DNA of 64,000 nucleotides, taken from positions 62,001 to 126,000 of the forward strand of contig CALDMO010000042.1 in assembly GCA_937915375.1 (NCBI GenBank), in the 5' to 3' direction. Below are positions 42,782 to 50,401 of this stretch, one piece after another. Position numbers and translations under genes: made by a program. Within the stretch, counting starts at the first letter, position 1. Each line of letters opens with the position of its first letter. Under the pieces are notes generated by a model. The model did no database searches and was not told where the DNA came from. It saw only the letters and a program-made list of their open reading frames with translations. This stretch comes from an uncultured Marvinbryantia sp. GTDB lineage: Bacteria; Bacillota; Clostridia; Lachnospirales; Lachnospiraceae.

Positions 42782-44083
42782 TTATTTCAGATTAGCCATA
42801 GCTTCCTCGATTTTTGCTGCGGCATTATTTAGAGATTCAGTTACATCAGAACCATTTTTAATATCTTCCCATGTATTCTGAATAATTGTATCATACTCCG
42901 TAAATCCCGGTGTTAATGCACGCGGAACAGCAGTATTAGAGGATTCATATGCTGCAATTTTCATATATTCTTCTGCATCTTCACTATCCAGAAGCTTTTC
43001 AACACCTGCAATTGTTGCCGGTACATCTCCATTATTCTCAAGCCACATTTCGTTTCCTTCGCCAATTGACATATATTTAATAAATGCCGCAGCAAGATCT
43101 TTGTTCTTTGCATTTGTCGGAATTCCAAAATGCCAACTTCCAGTCGGTGTTCCAACCTGATCCTCATGCCCCTCAAATGCAGGAACCGGAGCATATCCAA
43201 AATTCTCCATTCCTTCACTAATACAACTATTTGACATCCATGTACCATCAACTATAAATACCATTTTTCCTGCACGGAAAAAATCTCCAGAATCGTCTGC
43301 CGTAAATCCTTTCAATGCAACACCTTCATTATATAAATTCTGATACCATGTGGCCGCTTCAATCCACTCTGGACTATTAATAATACCTTCTGCTGTATAA
43401 CCATCATCACCAATATTTTTTCCGCCCAAACTATTCGGAAGCTGATTCATCTGGTAAGTACGACTCACCTGTCCAAATCCAATTCCACCAATACCTTTAT
43501 TTCCTTCCGGATCTACTACCTCTAAAGTCTTTTTTGCTATGTCTGCTACCTGCTCCCATGTCAAACGGTTTTCAACAGAGTTTTCTGGTATTTCTACACC
43601 TGCTTCCTCCAGAAGAGCTGTATTATACCACAAAAGCTGTGAAGAACTATTCATAGCCGGCGCATAAAACGAACCATCCCAACAACCAGCTTCCAATGCT
43701 GACGGCGTAAACTGCGCTTTTTCTTCTTCTGTAAAATATTCATCTACCGAACTGATCCAACCTTTTGAAGCATATGAAGCTACCAGCGGAACATCTACAC
43801 CAATCACATCATAATCATCAGATTCAGACGGAAGTTTTACCTGAAGAAGTTCCAAATAGTCTGCATGAGCATATAACTCTACATTCACTTTTGCTCCTGT
43901 TTCTTCTTCAAATTTTGCAATAATTGGATCTAGATTTTTCTCCCAATCTCCTGCTCCTGTATCCGCAAATGTAATTTCCTGTCCCTCAAATGGTTTCTCC
44001 TCCGCCATAACCGAAGACGCCCCAAACATACTCATTGTCATTGTACCTGCCATTAACATTGCCATCGTTCTTCTTGTTTTCAT
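42782..44083 (-). CDS. ABC transporter solute-binding protein (family 1)
   Basis: A 433-residue secreted binding protein of the extracellular solute-binding family 1. A signal peptide covers about residues 1-27 (MAMLMAGTMTMSMFGASSVMA, next to EEKPF). There is no lipobox Cys, which is unusual for a Gram-positive binding protein; cleavage after VMA by type I peptidase is likely, so retention at the membrane is unexplained. The mature part has a family core GKMVFIVDGTWMSN and many acidic and aromatic residues. It is 13 nt after the nucleoside hydrolase gene. The ligand is unknown. Confidence 0.9.
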   Translation of the reverse strand: MKTRRTMAMLMAGTMTMSMFGASSVMAEEKPFEGQEITFADTGAGDWEKNLDPIIAKFEEETGAKVNVELYAHADYLELLQVKLPSESDDYDVIGVDVPLVASYASKGWISSVDEYFTEEEKAQFTPSALEAGCWDGSFYAPAMNSSSQLLWYNTALLEEAGVEIPENSVENRLTWEQVADIAKKTLEVVDPEGNKGIGGIGFGQVSRTYQMNQLPNSLGGKNIGDDGYTAEGIINSPEWIEAATWYQNLYNEGVALKGFTADDSGDFFRAGKMVFIVDGTWMSNSCISEGMENFGYAPVPAFEGHEDQVGTPTGSWHFGIPTNAKNKDLAAAFIKYMSIGEGNEMWLENNGDVPATIAGVEKLLDSEDAEEYMKIAAYESSNTAVPRALTPGFTEYDTIIQNTWEDIKNGSDVTESLNNAAAKIEEAMANLK

Positions 44084-44096
44084 TTTATTTTCCTCC

Positions 44097-45074
44097 TTAT
44101 TTTGTTAATTTTGCAAAAAGATCTGCAAATAAATTATCTCTCTTGATATGGTATACATACTTGATAAAATGTCTGTTATTGTCAAAGGCATATCGGTCAT
44201 CATATTCCGGAATCGGACTGTGAATCAGACAATCTTCCATGAAATCTCCATCTAGCAGCCATGCAACCGCTGTAACATCCCAGATTGCTCTCGTCCAAGT
44301 ACTTCCACCATAACAAACCATTGCTTCTTTGGCTGTTTCATCAATCAGGTAATCACATAACTTGTTCTTTCCTCTCAGATGATATTCCAACTCTGGTCCG
44401 CTAGTTGTAAATGCAGATACCACACCCATACACGGAAGCTGTACAAGCGGAACACCGCAGCCGAATACAATTCTTGCGCCCGCTACATCCTGATAAAGAT
44501 TAAACTCTTTATTATTCGGCCAGTGTGTCGCATTTCCACCAAGCCAAATCAAAACAATACGATCTTTAATCTCCGGTTTCATCACTAACGCTGAAGATAC
44601 ATTTGTAATCGCGCCGATTGCAATTACATACAATGGATTTTCTTTTGTATACTGCATTGCACGTTCTACAAGATCTTTTGCCGCATCAGAGATCACCGGC
44701 TCTGTCTCCGATGGCATATATTCTGTAGAGCCTCTGAATACATTGCTCTTTAAATCCTCTCTTTCCAGCAGTGTCAGAATTGTCATAATCTCTTGATAAC
44801 TGCGCTCCATTCCGTCTGCCGGGCTATCAGATCTGTGATTAAAAAACGGCGCTGCATAAATTGCTTTCAAATTCAGTTTTTCATCTGATTTCACCAGATA
44901 AGATAATGCAAACTGGTCATCAATCTCATTGTAGGTATCTGTATCCAGAACAACATCCACTTTTCCTTGTGGTTTTCTCAATCTAAAAATCAAATCTTCA
45001 TTATTGATCCCCTCTACATTAAGTTTAGGATTTATAAATTGTTCTAGTACTTCTTTAGCCTTATCATTCTCCAT
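44097..45074 (-). CDS. Nucleoside hydrolase family protein
   Basis: A 325-residue member of the inosine/uridine-preferring nucleoside hydrolase family, which split nucleosides to base and ribose. The calcium-site motif reads DTDTYNEIDDQFAL, two residues longer than the classic DxDxGxDDA; this is seen in a divergent branch. YVIAIGAITNVSSAL is the family's central segment and TRAIWDVTAVAWLL a C-terminal motif. The start at 45074 follows AGAGGA. First gene of the operon, downstream of the promoter at 45143-45171. Substrate preference cannot be read from sequence. Confidence 0.88.
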   Translation of the reverse strand: MENDKAKEVLEQFINPKLNVEGINNEDLIFRLRKPQGKVDVVLDTDTYNEIDDQFALSYLVKSDEKLNLKAIYAAPFFNHRSDSPADGMERSYQEIMTILTLLEREDLKSNVFRGSTEYMPSETEPVISDAAKDLVERAMQYTKENPLYVIAIGAITNVSSALVMKPEIKDRIVLIWLGGNATHWPNNKEFNLYQDVAGARIVFGCGVPLVQLPCMGVVSAFTTSGPELEYHLRGKNKLCDYLIDETAKEAMVCYGGSTWTRAIWDVTAVAWLLDGDFMEDCLIHSPIPEYDDRYAFDNNRHFIKYVYHIKRDNLFADLFAKLTK

Positions 45075-45107
45075 ATCTTTTCCTCTCTGTATCATATTTT
45101 TGCTCAA

Positions 45108-45132
45108 AAAAACATTTTCCTAAAGTGTTTTT
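45108..45132. promoter_or_regulatory. Dyad between the operon promoter and its first gene
   Basis: AAAAACA-N11-TGTTTTT with inner TTT/AAA symmetry, 10-35 nt downstream of the -10. A plausible operator for the facing LacI-type regulator. The half-motif AAAAACATTT recurs at 45196-45205, and AAAACATT near 45397-45404. Confidence 0.5.
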
Positions 45133-45142
45133 CTATATTTTG

Positions 45143-45171
45143 AGTCTACCTCTGTCTCCTATTTCTGTCAA
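45143..45171 (-). promoter_or_regulatory. Promoter of the nucleoside utilisation operon
   Basis: Minus strand TTGACA (45166-45171), 17-nt spacer, TAGACT (45143-45148). Confidence 0.82.
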
Positions 45172-45255
45172 GATACTTTTTATTTTTTGTTAGTTAAAAA
45201 CATTTACGAAATAGTTTTCCTGTTTATTCTGCACAATTTTCTTTTGCATTTCACA

Positions 45256-45284
45256 TTGACAACCACATTGTTTTCCTTCATAAT
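45256..45284 (+). promoter_or_regulatory. Promoter of the LacI-ribokinase fusion gene
   Basis: TTGACA (45256-45261), 17-nt spacer, CATAAT (45279-45284). The two divergent promoters are about 85 nt apart. Confidence 0.75.
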
Positions 45285-45291
45285 AAAAAAA

Positions 45292-45311
45292 GAATGTGTC
45301 TCGTCACATTC
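45292..45311. promoter_or_regulatory. Dyad at the start of the fusion transcript
   Basis: GAATGTG-TCTCGT-CACATTC, a 7-bp inverted repeat just after the -10. The position suits autorepression. Confidence 0.55.
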
Positions 45312-45422
45312 CCACGCTGAATACGTTCGCCTGCGACATATTCCCTTTTCATGCGAATGCGCATCCCGCGGAACGTTTTATAACATAAAAAAGTAAAACA
45401 TTAGTATTTATGAGGTTTGATT

Positions 45423-47324
45423 ATGACTATTAAAGAAATTGCCCAGTTGGCCGGCGTCTCTATTTCCACGGTCTCTAAGATCGTAAATGAAAAAGACCAC
45501 AACATCAATCCACAAACAAGAGAACGTGTTCTGAAAATTGTGAAGGAATATAACTATACACCCTACGGCATGGTGAAAACACTTTCCAATTCTAAGACGT
45601 TTCTTTTAGGTGTGCTTTTGAAAAATGCTTCAAAAAGTTTTTCCATCGTGAACGGTATTTTGAAGACAGCACAAAAAAGTGGCTATCACATTCTTCTTCT
45701 CGACAGCCAGAATGATACCGGTCAAGAGCTAAAGCATCTCACCGCCCTTTGTAAAAACAAAATTGACGGGCTGCTCTGGGAGCCGGTTTGTGAAAACAGC
45801 ACCGAACATCTGCACTATCTGGAAGAACAAAATATTGACGTCTGTTTTTTCAATGCTCCATTTCGTACAGACTCTCTGCAGATTAATTTTGAAGAAATTG
45901 GTTATATGCTGACCCAAAAATTAATTGAGCACAAACACACAAAACTAGCTTGTTTTCTCGATTGTGATACCGCCATAAACAAACAAATTTTGGATGGATT
46001 TCAAAAATGTCTTTATGAACATCAGATTTCCTATCGGAATCATATGGACTTTTATCCGGAAACCAAAAATGTTGCGCAGGAGATCATCAACCGCAATTAT
46101 TCCGGTATTCTCTGCTCCAGCTACGCTTCTGCTCTTTCTTTATATGAGCAGATGAATACATTGCATTATACGATTCCCTCTGATCTTTCCCTCATCTGTA
46201 TGCTGGAAGATCATCCGCAGGTTGAAACATTCCCACATATCTGCGGCATCCGGATTCCTTATCAGGAATTCGGCTGTTTTCTTTGCGAAATGCTGATCCA
46301 AAAATGCGAAAAAACCAAAGAGACTGATATGGCTACCGATTTTCTCCCTGTTCTGCAGTTTCAAACGGGCAGCAGTCTCAGTCTCCCACCAGCGCTGCGC
46401 ACAAAAAAACTGGTTGTAGTCGGCAGCATCAACATCGACCAGACATTCAATGTAGATCTGCTGCCACAGGCCGGAAGATCCACAACGATCCGTACCGCAA
46501 CCACAACTGCCGGTGGAAAAGGCGCTAATCAGGCAGTAGGTGCAAGCAAGCTTGGACGGGAAGTTGCTCTGATTGGTCAGTTAGGCAACGATACGGATGC
46601 CTCCTTTATTTTTGATACCCTGGAAAAATCCCATGTATTGTCTCAGGGAATTCACCGCAACAGCAATCTCCCTACCGGAAAAGCATATATTTATATTGAA
46701 ACAAGCGGAGAAAGCACCATCACGATTTTACCGGGCGCAAACAATTCCCTGACGCCGGAAATCATCCAAAACCGCCAGCACTTGTTTGAACACGCCGGCT
46801 ATTGTCTGATTTCTTCTGAAATCCCGGTATCTTCTGTATTGAAAGCTGCAATCACAGCTCATGAATATGGAGCAAAAACAATCTTAAAACCTGCAGCGCT
46901 GCATACTATACCGGAAGCGCTTTGGCAATACACCGATATTTTTGTACCCAACCGCAAAGAAGCAGCTACACTTTGCCCTTCCTACAGTTCAATCACTGAA
47001 CAGGCAGAATTTTTCTTTGCCCGCGGTATCGAAACAGTGATCATCACACTCGGCCACGAAGGCTGTTATCTAAAGACCGCTGACAACTGCGGATTCTTCC
47101 CTGCTGCGGATTTCTCCGCTATTGACGCGACCGGCGGAGCAGATGCCTTTATCTGCGCGCTTGCTTCCTATTTAATTGAAGGATATTCGTTGGAAAAATC
47201 AATTCGCATTGCCACCTATGCCGCAGGCTTTTGTATTTCCAGACAAAGCGTTGTTCCGGCTTTGGTAGACCGCAATACGCTGGAAACATACATCGCGCAA
47301 AACGAACCAGATCTGCTGAAATAA
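45423..47324 (+). CDS. LacI family regulator fused to a ribokinase-like domain
   Basis: A 633-residue protein joining two modules. Residues 1-50 are a LacI HTH (TIKEIAQLAGVSISTVSKIVNE), about 58-317 a periplasmic-binding-like sensor (LLGVLLKN, DGLLWEPV), and about 328-620 a PfkB kinase domain starting KLVVVGSINIDQTFNV. GGKGANQAVGA (364-374) is intact. The second signature reads DATGGADAF (568-576), so the Gly before the catalytic Asp, invariant in the neighbouring rbsK (AAGD), is Ala. The kinase may be weak or may only sense ribose or ATP. The start at 45423 follows GAGG. It faces the nucleoside operon, which it probably represses. Confidence 0.93.
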   Translation: MTIKEIAQLAGVSISTVSKIVNEKDHNINPQTRERVLKIVKEYNYTPYGMVKTLSNSKTFLLGVLLKNASKSFSIVNGILKTAQKSGYHILLLDSQNDTGQELKHLTALCKNKIDGLLWEPVCENSTEHLHYLEEQNIDVCFFNAPFRTDSLQINFEEIGYMLTQKLIEHKHTKLACFLDCDTAINKQILDGFQKCLYEHQISYRNHMDFYPETKNVAQEIINRNYSGILCSSYASALSLYEQMNTLHYTIPSDLSLICMLEDHPQVETFPHICGIRIPYQEFGCFLCEMLIQKCEKTKETDMATDFLPVLQFQTGSSLSLPPALRTKKLVVVGSINIDQTFNVDLLPQAGRSTTIRTATTTAGGKGANQAVGASKLGREVALIGQLGNDTDASFIFDTLEKSHVLSQGIHRNSNLPTGKAYIYIETSGESTITILPGANNSLTPEIIQNRQHLFEHAGYCLISSEIPVSSVLKAAITAHEYGAKTILKPAALHTIPEALWQYTDIFVPNRKEAATLCPSYSSITEQAEFFFARGIETVIITLGHEGCYLKTADNCGFFPAADFSAIDATGGADAFICALASYLIEGYSLEKSIRIATYAAGFCISRQSVVPALVDRNTLETYIAQNEPDLLK

Positions 47325-47381
47325 CGAAAAATTCACACTTTTTCCATAGCATATTTCTGTTTTCTGTGTTAATATGAATGT

Positions 47382-47401
47382 AACAATTATGAAGAATTGT
47401 T
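47382..47401. promoter_or_regulatory. Dyad upstream of the surface protein gene
   Basis: AACAATT-N6-AATTGTT, a 7-bp inverted repeat 30 nt before the start codon. Possible operator; no regulator known. Confidence 0.45.
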
Positions 47402-47431
47402 GATCCGGTACATTGAGAGGAGGAGAACAAC

Positions 47432-49828
47432 ATGAAAAGACACCATTATTCATTGCCTGCCAAGGGGTTGACATGGACGCTGGCAGTCGCCACAGCATTT
47501 TCATCTGTGCCGTCTGTCCCTGTACACGCCGAAGAAGGCACTCCGTCCGTATTTATCGTTACTGAATTTCCTGAATATAAGAAGCTCGCAGACGGTACTT
47601 ATGCAGACGAAGAAATCAAGAAAAATTATGCAAACCTGAAAGCAGAGGTTGGCACAGAACAAAGCGATTTGGGACTTCCGGAGAGCATTACGTTAAATGG
47701 TTATCTCGAAGCAGAAGGTCCCGAGTTCCCTACGGAATATGAGCTGCTGAATCTGGACTGGAAATTAAAGCCAGGCGCCTACGAATTCTACAGCACTGAC
47801 CTTCCAGCCGGCAGTTATACTTTCGTTCCTGATTTAGAACCGTACACCAGCCCGGATGTAGCAGACGGTCATGTTCTTTTTGACGAAATCAGATTATCCG
47901 AAAATATTCACCTTCCGGAACTGAGCGTTGTATTAGAAGATGCAGCTGCCGAAATACCACCGGAAACATCTGCTCCGGCTGAAACCGAATTCACAGAACC
48001 AACTGATATGCCAGTCGAAACCGAACTTATACAACAGACTGACGCAACCGTCGAAACTGAATTTATAGAGCAGACCGACGCAGCAATTGAAACTGAACTT
48101 ATAGAGCAAACCGATACAGCAATCGAAACTGAACTTATCGAACAAACCGATGCAGCAATCGAAACCGAGTTTACTACCGAATCATCAGATCCGATGATCC
48201 CGGATGCAACCGGTGACGGCACTATCGTCGATACAGAACCGATGACAGAGCCATCCGACAACGCAGATAGCGACGGTAATATCATCATTGATACCGAAAA
48301 CAGCAATGATGGAAATACCGACGATGAAAATATTTTTGACAATATAGATGACAGTATCCTTGGTGAAGATCCGGATGGCACAGTTACCCTTCCATCGGAG
48401 CAAACCTCCGAGGAAATGATCACCGAAGCTATCACAGAAACTACTGCTCCGTCCGAACAGACTTCTGAGGAAACCACCACGGAAGTTACGACAGAAACTA
48501 CTGCTCCGCTGGGAGTTGACATTACTGTGTCTTTGCTGATCAAGGAACTTACCGGCGGAACCGAAATTCTCTATGCAGACGAATCTGGCGCCACTGAAAT
48601 CTTACTAAAAGCAGCGCCTGGGGAAAACGATAACACAGTCAATTTTGAACTGCCCTGCAATTACCCTCTGAAAGATCTCGTTTTAACGCTCACGAACACA
48701 GTGACTACAGAAATCCTTACTGTCACAGAACCTGCCGGAAATCTGGATTTCAGTGACGGCGCTGCCAAAACAATTGTTCTAGCAGACGCTGCCGGAAATA
48801 ATTACACCTTAAAATTGACACTGAAAAACAAAGAACACAGCTTAACAGAAGCTACCTGTACTACTCCGGCCACCTGTACCGTTTGCGGTTATACGGACGG
48901 CGTTACAAAAGAACACACTTTCGCTCCAGCTACCTGTACTACTCCACAGACTTGTACGGTATGCGGCGCAACCGAAGGCGGAACGATTGCACATAATTTT
49001 ACTCCGGCTACCTGTATAAAACTTGCCACTTGTACCGTTTGTGGTTTACAAACCGGTGAATATGCAAATCATACTTCTACACAGAAAGCAACCTGTACAG
49101 AACCGGAAGTCTGCAATGTATGTAATCAGATCATTTCTCCAGCCCTCGGACATGACTGGAAAAAAGCTACCTGTACCACGCCGAAAACCTGTAAAAGATG
49201 TGGTGCAACTGAAGGCAAGGCGCTTGGTCATGATTTATCAGATGACTGGCTGATCGAAAAAGAATCCACTGACAGCGAACATGGCATAGATATTCGCTAC
49301 TGCAGCCGTAAGGCATGTGATTACAGTGAAACACGCCCGCGCAACATCATTGGAGCTGCTGAACGCAACGTTATCAACAACATCACTGAGGGTACCAATT
49401 ATAAATTAAAAACAGCGATTTCCTTTACCGCAAGCGGTTCTGGAATGGCAAACGCAAAGCCTCTTGACGGTGATGTCCGTTTTGTCCCATCTTCTTGGAA
49501 AGTACAGAATACACCAGGTGAATTTAAAGACAACTACAGCGGTGCTTTCTCTGTTTCAATCGCAGGAAATTATACATTGACTGTAAACTTCCAGAAACAA
49601 GTTTATCAAGGTGGCGAATGGAAGAACACCGATACCATTGACAGCAAAGCTGTGAATTTCTCTGTCGGACAGATCATTCAGGGAAAACCGGTCAACGGAT
49701 CTGAAGAAGGTATTCGAATCAATCCTCAGACTGGCGATACTTCTCCTATCATCCCACTGATCATTCTTCTGGTTGTCGCAATTGTTGCTATCGTTGGCGT
49801 AGTGATTTACCAAAAGAAAAGAAAATAA
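47432..49828 (+). CDS. Wall-anchored repeat surface protein with paired-Cys repeats
   Basis: A 798-residue secreted protein. A signal peptide (1-33, ending VHA) is followed by a folded region (about 36-170), an acidic Thr/Glu-rich stalk (about 170-360) with five 12-residue QTDAAIETELIE-type repeats and two 19-residue repeats, a domain at 361-465, then four to five ATCTTPxTCTVCG repeats (about 473-600) with Cys pairs, a second domain, and a sorting tail: NPQTGD (764-769), a hydrophobic span and KKRK. NPQTG resembles a class B-type or variant LPXTG signal for sortase. AGGAGGAG precedes the ATG. The stalk suggests exposure on the surface. Ligand unknown. Confidence 0.85.
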   Translation: MKRHHYSLPAKGLTWTLAVATAFSSVPSVPVHAEEGTPSVFIVTEFPEYKKLADGTYADEEIKKNYANLKAEVGTEQSDLGLPESITLNGYLEAEGPEFPTEYELLNLDWKLKPGAYEFYSTDLPAGSYTFVPDLEPYTSPDVADGHVLFDEIRLSENIHLPELSVVLEDAAAEIPPETSAPAETEFTEPTDMPVETELIQQTDATVETEFIEQTDAAIETELIEQTDTAIETELIEQTDAAIETEFTTESSDPMIPDATGDGTIVDTEPMTEPSDNADSDGNIIIDTENSNDGNTDDENIFDNIDDSILGEDPDGTVTLPSEQTSEEMITEAITETTAPSEQTSEETTTEVTTETTAPLGVDITVSLLIKELTGGTEILYADESGATEILLKAAPGENDNTVNFELPCNYPLKDLVLTLTNTVTTEILTVTEPAGNLDFSDGAAKTIVLADAAGNNYTLKLTLKNKEHSLTEATCTTPATCTVCGYTDGVTKEHTFAPATCTTPQTCTVCGATEGGTIAHNFTPATCIKLATCTVCGLQTGEYANHTSTQKATCTEPEVCNVCNQIISPALGHDWKKATCTTPKTCKRCGATEGKALGHDLSDDWLIEKESTDSEHGIDIRYCSRKACDYSETRPRNIIGAAERNVINNITEGTNYKLKTAISFTASGSGMANAKPLDGDVRFVPSSWKVQNTPGEFKDNYSGAFSVSIAGNYTLTVNFQKQVYQGGEWKNTDTIDSKAVNFSVGQIIQGKPVNGSEEGIRINPQTGDTSPIIPLIILLVVAIVAIVGVVIYQKKRK
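47999..48172 (+). repeat. 36-bp coding tandem repeats, about five copies
   Basis: Encodes the QTDxxxETExIE repeats (residues about 190-247) of the surface protein. Copies 2-5 are near identical at protein level but differ in codons, so copy number may vary slowly. Confidence 0.85.
48392..48505 (+). repeat. 57-bp coding direct repeat, two copies
   Basis: Encodes PSEQTSEE...TETTA twice (residues 321-358). The two copies differ mainly in the middle. Confidence 0.8.
48851..49231 (+). repeat. Paired-Cys protein repeats
   Basis: Encodes TCTTPATCTVCG, TCTTPQTCTVCG, TCIKLATCTVCG, TCTEPEVCNVCN and TCTTPKTCKRCG, about 22-34 residues apart, each with a TC-x5-C-x2-C layout that could bind metal or form disulfides. 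Confidence 0.85.
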
Positions 49829-49854
49829 GCAATAATGTTCTAAGCAAAAAAGTA

Positions 49855-49888
49855 GGTCTGCCGGAAAATTCCGGCAGACCCGTTTTTT
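49855..49888. terminator. Bidirectional terminator between the surface protein gene and leuD
   Basis: GGTCTGCCGGAA / TTCCGGCAGACC with a 2-nt loop, then CGTTTTTTAT on the plus strand and a T-run on the minus strand. Confidence 0.92.
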
Positions 49889-49902
49889 ATTCAAGTAACG
49901 TT

Positions 49903-50388
49903 TTATTTCTGGTTAATGTAATTGATCAATCCCTCTGCTTTAATAATCTTCTGCATAAATTCCGGGAATGCCTGACCTTTAAACTCTGTTCCCTTCGTTC
50001 TGTTGTAAATCATACCGCTGTCAAAATCAACCTCTACCTCATCTCCCGCCTCGATTCCTCTGGACGCTTCCGGACATTCAATGATCGGCAGACCGATATT
50101 GATTGCATTGCGATAAAAAATTCTCGCAAAAGTTTCCGCGATTACACAGCTTACGCCTGCCGCTTTAATGGCGATCGGCGCATGCTCTCTGGACGATCCG
50201 CATCCAAAATTTTTCTCTGCGACAATGATATCCCCTTTTTTTACGTTTTTAATAAAATCTTTGTCGATGTCTTCCATGCAATGCGTTGCCAGCTCCGCCG
50301 GATCCGAGGAATTCAGATATCTCGCCGGAATAATTACATCTGTATCCACGTTGTCGCCATATTTAAATACCGTTCCATTCGCTTTCAT
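49903..50388 (-). CDS. leuD: 3-isopropylmalate dehydratase small subunit
   Basis: A 161-residue LeuD, the swivel domain of isopropylmalate isomerase. KYGDNVDTDVIIPARYL is the conserved start, GCGSSREHAPIAIKAAGV the substrate-binding loop and FYRNAINIGLPI a family motif. It follows leuC by 13 nt. The length is that of the short HACN/LeuD form typical of anaerobes, which pairs with the 420-residue LeuC. The last gene of the leuCD pair. Confidence 0.96.
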   Translation of the reverse strand: MKANGTVFKYGDNVDTDVIIPARYLNSSDPAELATHCMEDIDKDFIKNVKKGDIIVAEKNFGCGSSREHAPIAIKAAGVSCVIAETFARIFYRNAINIGLPIIECPEASRGIEAGDEVEVDFDSGMIYNRTKGTEFKGQAFPEFMQKIIKAEGLINYINQK

Positions 50389-50401
50389 CTCTTATCTCCT
50401 C

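Noticed and set aside
47999..48172. Regular 36-bp repeats considered as a CRISPR array
   Set aside because: They are in frame, contiguous with no spacers, and code for a Thr/Glu-rich stalk.
47908..48543. Minus-strand Ser/Val-rich open frame opposite the surface protein repeats
   Set aside because: It only mirrors the 36-bp coding repeats; low complexity and no start signal.
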